Below are positions 32,616-41,357 of a stretch of 51,552 nt of DNA, piece by piece (positions within the stretch are counted from its first letter, which is position 1; the number at the start of each line of letters is the position of its first letter). Where the stretch lies: assembly GCF_009865215.1 (NCBI RefSeq), contig NZ_WWJX01001603.1:1-51552 (forward strand), written 5' to 3'. A program made the position numbers and the translations under genes. Below the pieces are notes generated by a model. The model was not told the DNA's origin, did no database searches, and was given only the letters and a program-made list of their open reading frames with translations. Source of the stretch: Streptomyces sp. SID3343 (GTDB lineage Bacteria > Actinomycetota > Actinomycetes > Streptomycetales > Streptomycetaceae).

Positions 32616-34667
32616 TCAGCTCCTGCGTGGCCAGTCGACGACGAGGCGGCTGTGGGTCTTGTCGATGACGAAGCGCGGTTCGGCGAAAGTCAGTTGGTCG
32701 CGGGAGTCGCCGACGGCCATGCGGAAGCCGGGTTCGGGTGCGGTATTGCCCCAGCCACGGTCCCACTCGCCGATCTCACCTGCGACGTGGTCGGCGAGCG
32801 CGGCGGCGCATGGGCCGTGTCCGATGACGCCGATCTCCCAGAACCGGCCCTGCTCGTCCTCGCCTTCGCGCACGGTCAGGTAGGCCAGGGTGTCGCCGTC
32901 GAGCGCGGCCATGGAGCCCCATCCGAAATGCGGGGTGAAGCCGGGACGGGAACCGGGCATACGGGACAAACCGTTGGGCAGTACCGACGCCAGGTAGAGG
33001 TAGAGCCACTCCCAGGGGTCGCCTTGGCGAAACTTCACACCCGAGTAGATCTTGGTGAAGGGCTGGTCCAGAACGGTGCTGATGGCCTCTCGGTCTACGT
33101 CCTGTTCGCTGAAGGTCTCCAGGCGCACGTTTCCTTCGCCGGCCATGGGCACGAGGGCGTAGACGTCGTCGCAGACTCCCTTGCGCAGGGGCAAGAACGT
33201 GGCCATCTCGCACGAGACGGTCTCCCAGGTCCGGCCGTCGCGTTCGAAGGCGAAGCTGCGGGAGATGCTGCCGCGGATGCGCATCGGCAGGACCAGGCGT
33301 CCGCCGGGTGCGAGCTGGTCGAGGATCCGCACGGGAACATCGCCGGCGCCGACGGTGAACTGGATGCGATCGAAGGGAGCGTGTTCGGGAAGGCCGGCAG
33401 CACCGTCGGCCAGTACGACGCTCACGTTCGAGGCCCCGGCTTGCGCGAGGTTGTTTCGGGCGCGGTCGACGAGGTCCTGGTCGACGTCGACGGTCCACAC
33501 GTGGCCGTCGGGGGCAACGAGTCGGCCGAGCAGGCGGGCGTTGTAGCCGGTGGCGGCTCCGGCTTCCAAGACCTTGTGGCCGGGCTCTGCACCGAGTTGC
33601 TGGATCTGGGTGGCGACGATCGAGGGGGCGGAGATGCAGGAGATCATCTCGCCGCTCTCGTCATGCTTGATCGGGACCGCGTCGTCGACGTACGCGGCCC
33701 GCAGGTCGACGCCGGGAAGAAACCGGTGCCGCTCGGTGTCCCGGAACGCACTGACGACGGCAGACGTGCGCAGGTGGCCGCTGTCGACGAGGCGATTCAC
33801 GAGCGCTTCGCGCAGCTCGGCGGGGTCGGTTGCGGGGGGCAGGGTGCTCTCCATCCGAGTGAAGCTAGGGGCCGGGGCGGTGTGCCGGCGGGTGGACACG
33901 TCGGATTCATCCCTGTCGGCGAAGGCGACTTGCCGGCCCAGCCAAGCCGTCGCAGCCTGCTCGTGGACGGGTACTCCGGCACGATTGAGGGTGAAGATCG
34001 CATGGTGGGCGAGTACCGCACGCAGGCCCCGCGTCAGCTGCCCGTCGGCGGCCAGACGGGCCAGCCGGCCGCCTGCGTCCTCGAATGCGGTGACGCGCTC
34101 GACCCAGCCGGGCTGGGCGTCCGGCCGCCGGGCGGCGTCGGCATTCATCAGGCGCCTCATGGCCGTTATGGCCCGCTCGCGCGAGGCGCCGGCGGGCGCG
34201 GTGACGGGCGGCCGTAGGACGCCGATTCTGGCCCAGACGTCCCCGACCTCGAACGGGTCCAGGCCGGCCGCTCGGTTCATGGCGGACAGCAACAGGACGG
34301 AGCGTTCCCTCGCTCCGGGGCTGCCGGTTTCGGCCAGGGCGGCGCGACTGTCCGCGCAGAACACGTCGTGCGCGATGTCGATGCCATCGGGGCCGCCGAA
34401 CGCCTCGACCTCCGGCTCGTAGACGCCGCCGGCCCAGTCGCCGACCACCCGCTCGGCGACGAGCGTCTCCAGCAAGCGAGTTGCGGAGTGTTCGGTGCGC
34501 AGTCTCAGCCCCCCGTCCTTATGCAGGAAGTGAAACCGCCGGTCGCCCAGTGCGTACGACAGTGTCCGGGCGGCCTCGGCGCTCACCCCGCCATCGGGGA
34601 AGAACACGGTGGCGTGCCACCAGTGCTTCTCGGTGGTAATCGGAAGGTCCTCGTCGTCGACGTCCAT
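32616..34667 (-). CDS. FxLD-system methyltransferase fused to a LanB elimination domain
   Basis: A 683-aa fusion. Residues about 14-245 resemble the lantibiotic dehydratase C-terminal/thiopeptide-type domain (HWWHATVFFPDGG, FLHKDGGLRLR, VYEPEVEAFGGPDGIDIAHDVFCADS), which eliminates glutamate to form dehydroamino acids. Residues about 285-500 are a protein-L-isoaspartate O-methyltransferase-like domain, with SAM motif VLEAGAATGYNARL at 366-379. A 180-residue C-terminal extension follows. The family is known as the FxLD-system methyltransferase. In related lanthipeptide clusters such enzymes methylate a core Asp, which then forms aspartimide or isoAsp. AGGAGT precedes the ATG. Confidence 0.88.
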   Translation of the reverse strand: MDVDDEDLPITTEKHWWHATVFFPDGGVSAEAARTLSYALGDRRFHFLHKDGGLRLRTEHSATRLLETLVAERVVGDWAGGVYEPEVEAFGGPDGIDIAHDVFCADSRAALAETGSPGARERSVLLLSAMNRAAGLDPFEVGDVWARIGVLRPPVTAPAGASRERAITAMRRLMNADAARRPDAQPGWVERVTAFEDAGGRLARLAADGQLTRGLRAVLAHHAIFTLNRAGVPVHEQAATAWLGRQVAFADRDESDVSTRRHTAPAPSFTRMESTLPPATDPAELREALVNRLVDSGHLRTSAVVSAFRDTERHRFLPGVDLRAAYVDDAVPIKHDESGEMISCISAPSIVATQIQQLGAEPGHKVLEAGAATGYNARLLGRLVAPDGHVWTVDVDQDLVDRARNNLAQAGASNVSVVLADGAAGLPEHAPFDRIQFTVGAGDVPVRILDQLAPGGRLVLPMRIRGSISRSFAFERDGRTWETVSCEMATFLPLRKGVCDDVYALVPMAGEGNVRLETFSEQDVDREAISTVLDQPFTKIYSGVKFRQGDPWEWLYLYLASVLPNGLSRMPGSRPGFTPHFGWGSMAALDGDTLAYLTVREGEDEQGRFWEIGVIGHGPCAAALADHVAGEIGEWDRGWGNTAPEPGFRMAVGDSRDQLTFAEPRFVIDKTHSRLVVDWPRRS

Positions 34668-34715
34668 GGTCGTGGGTACTCCTCGGTCGTGAGGCTTCGG
34701 GCGGATGAGGGGTGG

Positions 34716-35786
34716 TCAGGAAATGAGCAATGCGCGGGTCCAGCCGGTGGTGTTCATGCCGTCGAGTGCCAGGAGAGCACCCGCGCGGCCTTCCATGAAG
34801 CCGGGCTTGGACAACCGGTCGAAGTCGGCGCTCAGGCGCTTTTCCAGGTCTTCGATCAGTGGCGCGAACCGGGCCGGATCGGGACTGTCCTCGGCGACGG
34901 CGCGGGCGACGGTCAGCAGGCCGGACCATCCGTGACACAGCGAGGCGTCGGAGGTGCGGCCCAGGCGGTCCCGGTCGCCCAAGGCGCGTACGAAAGTGTC
35001 CTCCGCGGCGCGTCGGCGGGCCGGGTCACCCAAGGCGATTGCGGCCAGTTGCCGGGTACGGGCGATGCCGGGCTCCCCGTAACACCAAGACGGGCGTGCA
35101 ACCTGCGCTGCGGGCGGCTGGTCGGCGGACAACTGGTCGCGAGTGATCCAGTAGGACTGGCCGTACCTGTCCAGCCAACGCGTGAACACCATGATGGCGT
35201 CATGCTGTCCCGGCACGTGGATGCCATGTCGGGCGGCGAGGGACAGCACAGCCAACGGGCCGGCGATGCCGTGTGCGACACCGTTGTTGCCGTGTCCACC
35301 GTGCATGTCCTCGCCAGCGGGCCCGGTCTTCGACCACCAGCCCGGCAGTTTCCGGCCCTCGATGCAGACCGGTTGTGACAGGGATACCAGGTAGGTCAGC
35401 ACCTCCAGCAGCAGCGAGGCACCTTCGCGGGTCAGCAGCAGCGCGCCCAGCCCGCTCAAGCCGCGGATGAGGTCGAACTCCGAGAGATCCGGCAGCGACC
35501 CGCAAGCCTGCCGTCGGTGTGCCGCAGCCAGTCGGGTCGCCACGACGCAGTCGACGGCGTCCCGTACGTCGCGGTCGGCGCGCCCGGCACACCCGAGCAC
35601 GAACTCCAGCGCCGGGGCGCCATGGAACAACGACGCGTTGCCTCCGGCGCTGACACCTCCCGTGACCCCCTGCGCCAAACTGCTTCGCGCGCACCCGAGG
35701 TCACCGCGTTCGAGATGCAGGAGCGCCACCCCGAGTGCGCCCTCGGACAAGTCCTGCGTCCCGGACGGGGTTGCCGTCATCTTCAT
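34716..35786 (-). CDS. LanC-like lanthionine cyclase
   Basis: A 356-aa alpha-toroid cyclase that adds Cys thiols to dehydroalanine/dehydrobutyrine. The zinc ligands are Cys235 (SWCYGEPG), Cys284 and His285 (LCHGWSG). HGNNGVAHGIAG supplies the catalytic His172. It is somewhat shorter than NisC-type LanC (about 410 aa). The ATG at 35784-35786 overlaps the dehydratase stop (ATGA). An ATG two codons later is also possible. It belongs to the precursor-LanB-LanC-methyltransferase operon. Confidence 0.9.
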   Translation of the reverse strand: MKMTATPSGTQDLSEGALGVALLHLERGDLGCARSSLAQGVTGGVSAGGNASLFHGAPALEFVLGCAGRADRDVRDAVDCVVATRLAAAHRRQACGSLPDLSEFDLIRGLSGLGALLLTREGASLLLEVLTYLVSLSQPVCIEGRKLPGWWSKTGPAGEDMHGGHGNNGVAHGIAGPLAVLSLAARHGIHVPGQHDAIMVFTRWLDRYGQSYWITRDQLSADQPPAAQVARPSWCYGEPGIARTRQLAAIALGDPARRRAAEDTFVRALGDRDRLGRTSDASLCHGWSGLLTVARAVAEDSPDPARFAPLIEDLEKRLSADFDRLSKPGFMEGRAGALLALDGMNTTGWTRALLIS

Positions 35787-37819
35787 CGGCGTGCCCGCAG
35801 GGAGATGACGACGCTGTGGGCACGACCACCGATCCAGCCGTCGGCATCCGGCGGCGGCGCGTCGTGCAGGACCGCGACGCCGGTCGGGGCGGCGGCAAGG
35901 TGGGTGCGCAGCAGGTCCAGGTGCATGTTCTGGCACAGGTCGAGCGGCAGTTGTCGATCGTCCTGGGCCAAGAGCACATGGTCGGGGACGCCGAACCGGC
36001 CCATCCAGGCATGCAGTTTCGCGGCCCACTCGTCCAACGTTGTGGTGCGGCCGGGCAACGTCCGGGCCGGCAACTTCCATCGGGCAGGCGCAAGGATCGA
36101 ACGCCGGTAGTGAAGTGCGGGGGTGAACGGGAGGGCCCATGCCGCGCCCCAGTCGAACCACGTCACCTGCGGGGTCCCGGCGCGGCTGATCTCGGCCAGG
36201 AACCGGGCCAAGGGTGGGGTGTAGTTGTTCCACACGAAGTTGATCGCGGTCGGTGCGAGCAACTCCAAGTGTGTCCCGGTGGCGGCCTCGGCCAGATAGA
36301 GGCGGCCGTCGTGGAGGCCGACGGTCAGATCGGACGGGAACAACACGCCGTCCCCTCGGCGGCGAAACTCTCCGACGCTGACCACCCGGGGCAGCATTTG
36401 CGGGGCGCGGGTGAGCAGGTCGGCTGGGACGCGGCCGGCGTGGAAGGACAACTGGGCCACCTCCGCACCGAATTCGACCGTGGGCACGTCGGTGCACGTC
36501 GAGGCGCTCGGCGGGAACAGGTGCCAGAACCGGCCCGTCATCGATCCGGACGCGCGGGAAACGGTGGCCACCCGAAGGCGGAAGTCCCCGCAATCCAGAG
36601 CCCGGGTCGAGGCAGCCTGGACCTGCACGCACAGTTCGAGGTGGGGCGGGCCGACGGTCGGGTTACCCGCTGCAGCCTCCAACTGCTCGATCATTGCGCC
36701 GGAGAGCACAACCGATCTGCCGCCTTCGACGGCCGTAGTGCCGGCCAGTTCCAGAAGCAGGCGGTCCCGGCCCGTCATCGGGCGTGGCGGCTCGGAAAGT
36801 CGGCCGAACCCCTCGGGGAATCCCAGTCCCTTGTCGGGATCCGTCACCAGGTCCAACGGCACCTCGACGTCCTCGCCGAAGCGGTCGGCGAACTGATCGG
36901 TATAGCGCCGCCATGCCCAGGTCCCGGTTGGATACATGGCGAGCCTGGTCAGGACGGTCGCGGCGGTCTCCGCCTCCACTTCCACCGCCGCCGGCAGCCG
37001 GACCGAGGCGTCCAGCCACAGATCCGGCGCTCCTGTGCAGTTGCGCATACCCTCGCGCAGGTCGGGTGGCAGGGAGTCGGTTGGATCAACGACGGTGGCG
37101 GGGGCGCGCAGCGATGAACGCAGCAGCCGCAACCGCAACAGTTGGGCCGGCAGCCGAACCCGGCGGCGCTCGTCCGCCTCCGGGAATTCGGCGGCGAGCT
37201 TGTCCGTCAGGGCCGAGTACCGGATCGGTGACCGGGCCGCGTCGAGCACCAACGCGACCGCAGGCGTCAGCGCGAGTGAGAACTCGGATGCGCCCTCGGA
37301 CGGAACGTATACGCGGCCTTTCCGTCGACTGGCCAGATTGTTGACGCAGACCTCGACGTCGGCCATCCGCTCGACGTCCCCCTCCCACTCGCTGATCGCC
37401 GCGTCGAGCGCCACGGGATCCGGCCGAGCAACTGCCTGGTGGCGGTCTCCGAAGCGGGCCTGTGCCACGTCGCCGAACTCCACCGGTGCGACGCCCGCGA
37501 ACAGACCGAACGGGGTGGGACGTTGCGTGTACCTGATCGCGTATCGGGCGGTGGCAAGCGCCGCCCGGCGCGCCCGGCGTACCTCCGTCGATCGCCCGCG
37601 AATGATCGCTTGGACCTGCCGCGCCAGGTCGGGACTGGCGCCGGACACAGCCTGTCGAAACGCGTCGTCGGCCCACACCGCGCTCAGCCACGAACTCCAG
37701 TGTTCGAGAGGAGCCACGGGCCCCGGCCAAGGTGGCATGTCCGGCCCTGTGAGGTTCACCGCGGCGCGCAGCATCCCTTCGCCGGAACCCCGGTACCAAC
37801 TGTGTCGTAAGCGCGTCAT
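35783..37819 (-). CDS. Class I lanthipeptide dehydratase, glutamylation domain only
   Basis: A 678-aa LanB N-terminal domain. The signature RYTQRPTPFGLFAGVAP is at residues 96-112, and FNNL-like VNNLASRRKGRVYVPSE and FVWNNYTPPLARFLAEI are further family blocks. Full-length LanB proteins are about 1000 aa with a C-terminal elimination domain. Here the protein stops after the tRNA-Glu-dependent glutamylation part, and the elimination domain lies in the methyltransferase fusion. ATG 37819 is chosen; a GTG directly before it (37822) is equally plausible. It is coupled to lanC by ATGA. Confidence 0.9.
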   Translation of the reverse strand: MTRLRHSWYRGSGEGMLRAAVNLTGPDMPPWPGPVAPLEHWSSWLSAVWADDAFRQAVSGASPDLARQVQAIIRGRSTEVRRARRAALATARYAIRYTQRPTPFGLFAGVAPVEFGDVAQARFGDRHQAVARPDPVALDAAISEWEGDVERMADVEVCVNNLASRRKGRVYVPSEGASEFSLALTPAVALVLDAARSPIRYSALTDKLAAEFPEADERRRVRLPAQLLRLRLLRSSLRAPATVVDPTDSLPPDLREGMRNCTGAPDLWLDASVRLPAAVEVEAETAATVLTRLAMYPTGTWAWRRYTDQFADRFGEDVEVPLDLVTDPDKGLGFPEGFGRLSEPPRPMTGRDRLLLELAGTTAVEGGRSVVLSGAMIEQLEAAAGNPTVGPPHLELCVQVQAASTRALDCGDFRLRVATVSRASGSMTGRFWHLFPPSASTCTDVPTVEFGAEVAQLSFHAGRVPADLLTRAPQMLPRVVSVGEFRRRGDGVLFPSDLTVGLHDGRLYLAEAATGTHLELLAPTAINFVWNNYTPPLARFLAEISRAGTPQVTWFDWGAAWALPFTPALHYRRSILAPARWKLPARTLPGRTTTLDEWAAKLHAWMGRFGVPDHVLLAQDDRQLPLDLCQNMHLDLLRTHLAAAPTGVAVLHDAPPPDADGWIGGRAHSVVISLRARR

Positions 37820-37849
37820 CACCTACACCGTTCCGAGGAGAAGAGGAGC

Positions 37850-37881
37850 GTGGGCCGAACAGGACCGTCCGTCCGGCCCAC
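37850..37881 (-). terminator. Hairpin between precursor gene and dehydratase gene
   Basis: GTGGGCCG pairs with CGGCCCAC across 16 bases, with a further GGAC/GTCC inside. It lies 20 bp after the precursor stop and 30 bp before the dehydratase. It is a plausible attenuator that raises precursor expression over the enzymes. Confidence 0.5.
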
Positions 37882-37900
37882 ACCCTTGGGCGGACCTGGG

Positions 37901-38083
37901 CTAGGAGGTGGTGCAGGCGCTGGGGCAGGAACTCCCGCAGTTGTCACCCGTGCTGCACATCAGCACCGTCTCGGTCGCCGGCGTGTTCTCGATGATGGTG
38001 ATGTCGAGCCGGAACGGGTCGTCGACGTCGGCGACATCGCCCTGGGGCGGCTCGACGCTCGACGCGATGGTCTGCGTGCTCAT
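37901..38083 (-). CDS. FxLD family lanthipeptide precursor
   Basis: A 60-aa precursor. The leader (residues 1 to about 41) is acidic and carries FRLD at 24-27 within DDPFRLDITIIE, the FxLD box that corresponds to the FNLD box of nisin-type leaders. The core region is MCSTGDNCGSSCPSACTTS (42-60), with Cys at 43, 49, 53, 57, eight Ser/Thr and a single Asp (47) followed by Asn. AGGAGT eight bases upstream fixes the ATG at 38083. An open frame upstream to 38158 is not needed. It is the first gene of the biosynthetic operon. Confidence 0.92.
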   Translation of the reverse strand: MSTQTIASSVEPPQGDVADVDDPFRLDITIIENTPATETVLMCSTGDNCGSSCPSACTTS

Positions 38084-38278
38084 GTGTTGTACTCCTGATC
38101 CTTGTCGAAGAGACCCTGACGGGGACGCGCGGCCAGGCGCTGCTTGGTGCGACCGCACGGCCTGGCGTGGCCGGGCTCCGACTTCCGCAGCGCCCGGGGC
38201 GCAGCCGGCAGATGGGCAAAGGTCATCGCTTTATGTCCCGAGTCGAGCACACACCGCAACCGGGTGAAGGACAATGGC

Positions 38279-39616
38279 ATGGCCCGATCCAGCACCGATC
38301 CCATGCGAGGGAGGCTGTCCCTGATGCCCGATCAGCTCCGCGACGAAATGCGGAAGGCGCGCAAGGCATCCGGCATGGTCTGGGCGAGGCTCGCGCGCGA
38401 GGCAGGGTTCGGCGAGGCGTACCTGCGCAACGTGGAGAACGGCAACCGGTCGGTGACCGTCGCCGTCGCGACCGCCTACGACAGAGTTCTGCGCACCGGC
38501 GGCACCTTCGCTGCGGCGCTGCACGAGACCGGTTCGACGATCGACAAGAACGTGCCGTGGGACCAGCCGGGGGGCCTGACGGTTCTCGCCGAGTTGCTGA
38601 ACGGAAGCAGCGTGGATCGCAGAGGTTTCCTCTCGGCGGGGGCCGCACTCTCCGTCTCGGCAAGCAGTTGGTCCAAAGCCCTGGAGCGGATCCGGACGGC
38701 CAGGACGCCCGTGCCCCTCCCGGACGGTCCGGCCCTGTTGACCCATGTGAACGCCCGTCTGGATCACCTCAGGCATCTCGATGACGAACTCGGCAGCGGC
38801 GAGGTGTGTCAACTGGCGCGTGATGAACTGTCCTTGATCGTGAGGCTGATCACGTCGGGTCGCTACGACGAGGCAACGGTGGGCCGCCTGCATTCGACGG
38901 CGTCCGAAGCGGCTCGGCAGGTGGCGTGGAGCGCCTTCGACCAGGGCAGGCCCGGTATTGCCCAGCGCTTTTTCGACGGCTCCCTCCGAGCCTCCGCCGA
39001 GGCACGAGATCCGATCAGCGGCGCCTACGCACTGTCGTTCGCCGCGATCCAGTGCTACTCCACTCCGGGGCAGGCGGGTAGGGCGGTATCGCTTCTGGAG
39101 GCAGCGCAGGAACAGGTGAGGCGGAAGGCGACCCCACGCATGCACGCCATGTTGGCTGCCCGCATCGCCCGCGCCCTGTCGAAGACCGGCGCGAAGAAGG
39201 AGTGCGCTCACCAACTAGGCATCGCCCGGGCGGCGCTGGACAAGGGGAGGCACGACTACGACCCGCAGACCCTCTACTGGGTGGACTACGGCGAGATCGA
39301 AATGATCGCCGGCTCGTCCGCCCTGCAACTCGGCGACCCTGCCGAGGCGGTACGCCGCTTCGAGGCCGCCATGCAAGCGTCGTATCCCGGTGACGTCGAA
39401 TATCCGCGAAGCAACGCGATCTACCTGGCCCGCGCCGCCGAGGCGCACCTGGCCATGCACGACCTGGACGCGGCGGTCGCCAACGCGCGCCATGCCTCCC
39501 GATGCCTCGGCTCGGTGGACTCCGCTCGCTCGGCCTCCGAGCTGAAGGGCCTTCGCGAACAGTTGGCGACACATACATCACACACGGCCGTACGCGAGTT
39601 CCTAGAGGTCGGGTAG
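38279..39616 (+). CDS. XRE-family regulator with TPR-like C-terminal domain
   Basis: A 445-aa protein. The HTH is MRKARKASGMVWARLAREAGFGEAYLRNVENGNRSV (about residues 22-60, shown by VWARLAREAGFGEAYL). The rest is helical repeats, including AVSLLEAAQEQVRRKATPRM and QLGDPAEAVRRFEAAMQASY. A DRRGFLSAG stretch resembles a twin-arginine motif but is internal and common in this cytoplasmic family. GTGAAGGA precedes the ATG at 38279. It is divergent from the FxLD precursor (195 bp between starts), so it is the likely pathway regulator. Confidence 0.85.
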   Translation: MARSSTDPMRGRLSLMPDQLRDEMRKARKASGMVWARLAREAGFGEAYLRNVENGNRSVTVAVATAYDRVLRTGGTFAAALHETGSTIDKNVPWDQPGGLTVLAELLNGSSVDRRGFLSAGAALSVSASSWSKALERIRTARTPVPLPDGPALLTHVNARLDHLRHLDDELGSGEVCQLARDELSLIVRLITSGRYDEATVGRLHSTASEAARQVAWSAFDQGRPGIAQRFFDGSLRASAEARDPISGAYALSFAAIQCYSTPGQAGRAVSLLEAAQEQVRRKATPRMHAMLAARIARALSKTGAKKECAHQLGIARAALDKGRHDYDPQTLYWVDYGEIEMIAGSSALQLGDPAEAVRRFEAAMQASYPGDVEYPRSNAIYLARAAEAHLAMHDLDAAVANARHASRCLGSVDSARSASELKGLREQLATHTSHTAVREFLEVG

Positions 39617-40234
39617 ACCAAGTACTCCACGCAAACGGGCAGTCACGACCTTCTCGTCCAACGCCAGCAGCGGCGTGATGCCGAGCCTGTAAGCGGCAGC
39701 GAGATTCTCCTCGCTGTCATCGACGAACAGACACCGCTCAGCCGACACGCCGAGCTTGTCGAGCACCAGGCGAAAGATGGCGGGATCGGGCTTGCGCACT
39801 CCGTGCTCCGCGGAGAAAACGACCTCGTCGAAGGTGTTGTGCAGATCGAACCCCGCGTAAGGATCGTACGGTTCCCGCCCGAGGCTGTTCGACAACACCG
39901 CGGTCTTGATCCCGGCATTCCGCGCCTGTTGCGCCACCTTGAGCACCTGGTGGGCAGGGAAGGCATCGTGGAGATAGCGGGCGATCAGGTTGTCGGGAGC
40001 AACGTCGATCAGGGCGGCGAACCCTTCGTTCCAGTCGATCTGGGTGATCGCACCGAGTTCGAGTTGTCGGAAGAGTTCCTGCCCCCGCGGGTCGGCCCAG
40101 GCACGAAGGAAAGTCCCCCGCGTGATCTTCTCCCGGTCCTCGAAGCACGAGATCACCTCGACCATGTTGAAGGTCAGGACCCCGAAGAAGTCGAAGATCA
40201 TGCCGTCGTATGTGGACCCCGAAGATGTCGCCAT
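39602..40234 (-). CDS. HAD family hydrolase
   Basis: A 210-aa HAD-IA phosphatase-like protein. Motif I is MIFDFFGVLT, where the nucleophile Asp is present but the second position Asp is replaced by Phe-Gly (DFFGV is usual in this subgroup). Motif II is AVLSNS, motif III has RKPDPAIF, and motif IV is CLFVDDSEEN. It overlaps the convergent XRE-TPR gene by 15 bases. The substrate is unknown. Whether it belongs to the lanthipeptide pathway is unclear. Confidence 0.86.
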   Translation of the reverse strand: MATSSGSTYDGMIFDFFGVLTFNMVEVISCFEDREKITRGTFLRAWADPRGQELFRQLELGAITQIDWNEGFAALIDVAPDNLIARYLHDAFPAHQVLKVAQQARNAGIKTAVLSNSLGREPYDPYAGFDLHNTFDEVVFSAEHGVRKPDPAIFRLVLDKLGVSAERCLFVDDSEENLAAAYRLGITPLLALDEKVVTARLRGVLGLPDL

Positions 40235-40324
40235 CCTCGAAGACTACGATCCGTGGGTACATTGCAGCACTGCCTGTGCGTACGTATCCCTCGGCCCGCG
40301 ACAACTTCCGGCTCGAACCCCATT

Positions 40325-40347
40325 CAGCCCGGCCGGCGCTTGAGGCC
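40325..40347. repeat. Interspersed repeat copy 1
   Basis: A 23-bp sequence containing CAGCCCGGCCGGCGCTTGAG differs at only a few positions from the copy at 51525-51547. It lies in the gap between the HAD and SurE genes. Confidence 0.65.
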
Positions 40348-40391
40348 CCCGCGAACCGACCCGTTCCGGGAGCCCCAACCGCCGCCAAGGA

Positions 40392-41357
40392 TCAGGCGGT
40401 CAACCCCGCCAACCGGAGTTGCACACCCACCGCGTCCAACAAACGCGCGCGCTGGCCCCACTGCCACCCGGGAACCGTCCAGTCCCCGTCCAGCATCGAG
40501 ATCGACACCGCCCCCTTGGAGATCGCGGTGGTGTCGGCGTTCGACACCGTCTCCTTGAAGTCGGGGTTCAACCCGAGCGAGAGCTTGTAACAGGAGTCGC
40601 AGGAAGCGTCCTTGACGTAGACGACGGCCAACGGGTCCCCCTCCCCGACATTGGTCATCTGCACCTTGCCGGTCGGCTTCGCCGGGTAGTTCACGTTCAG
40701 CGTCGTGTGCGCGGGCAGCACCGGGCCGTTGCGCTTGCCCGAGGATGCCAGCCGGTCCACCAGCTTCACCGCAAAGGACAGCGCCTGCGGCATCTGCGGG
40801 AACGGGTTGCGCGGGTCGGCCTGGCTGTACTCCGCGCTGAACGCGACCGCCGGAACCCCGTGCTCCGCAGCGGTGATCGACGCCCCGACGGTGCCCGAGT
40901 GGTTCGCCGTGGAGCCGATGTTCTGGCCGGGGTTGATCCCCGTCACGACCAGGTCGGGCTGCTTGTCCTTGAACACGTTCGCGAGCCCGAACGCGACCGA
41001 GTCGGCCGGCGTCCCCTCCACCGACCAGATGCCGGGCTCGACCTCCGACGCCTTGACGATCGAGCCGGGAGTCGCGTTGATGCCCGTGCCCTTGCCCGAC
41101 TGGTCGGTGGCGGGCGCGACGATCACCGCGTCGTGGCCGGCCGCCTTGAGCGACTTCTGCAGGGCGCGAATGAACGGCCCCTGCTGACCGTCGTCGTTGC
41201 TCATCAGGATGTTGAGCTTGCGCGCGGGTTGCGCGGGCGACGTGCCGCTCGCCACCGCGGCGGGCGCACTCGCCGCGAGCAGCGCCGCCGCGGTGGCGGT
41301 CGCCGCGAGCGTCAAGGAGTGTTTCCTGCCCGAACGGGCCGTACCGAACATGGCCAT
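40392..41357 (-). CDS. surE: Secreted SurE-like 5'/3'-nucleotidase
   Basis: A 321-aa protein. Residues 1-37 are a signal peptide: basic RSGRKH start, an Ala-rich hydrophobic core, and ASAPAAVASG near the cleavage site. The mature part has the SurE metal site KLNILMSNDDGQQG, then VVAPATDQSG-like VAPATDQSGKG, VEGTPADSVAFGL and DLVVTGINPGQNIG with the SGTVGAS loop. SurE is usually cytoplasmic and about 250 aa, so export is unusual. GGAGGACGAG directly upstream fixes the ATG at 41357. Confidence 0.88.
   Translation of the reverse strand: MAMFGTARSGRKHSLTLAATATAAALLAASAPAAVASGTSPAQPARKLNILMSNDDGQQGPFIRALQKSLKAAGHDAVIVAPATDQSGKGTGINATPGSIVKASEVEPGIWSVEGTPADSVAFGLANVFKDKQPDLVVTGINPGQNIGSTANHSGTVGASITAAEHGVPAVAFSAEYSQADPRNPFPQMPQALSFAVKLVDRLASSGKRNGPVLPAHTTLNVNYPAKPTGKVQMTNVGEGDPLAVVYVKDASCDSCYKLSLGLNPDFKETVSNADTTAISKGAVSISMLDGDWTVPGWQWGQRARLLDAVGVQLRLAGLTA

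Noticed and set aside
38620-38680. Twin-arginine-like DRRGFLSAG in the XRE-TPR regulator as a possible export signal
   Set aside because: It is internal, after a DNA-binding domain, and such motifs are common in cytoplasmic regulators of this family.
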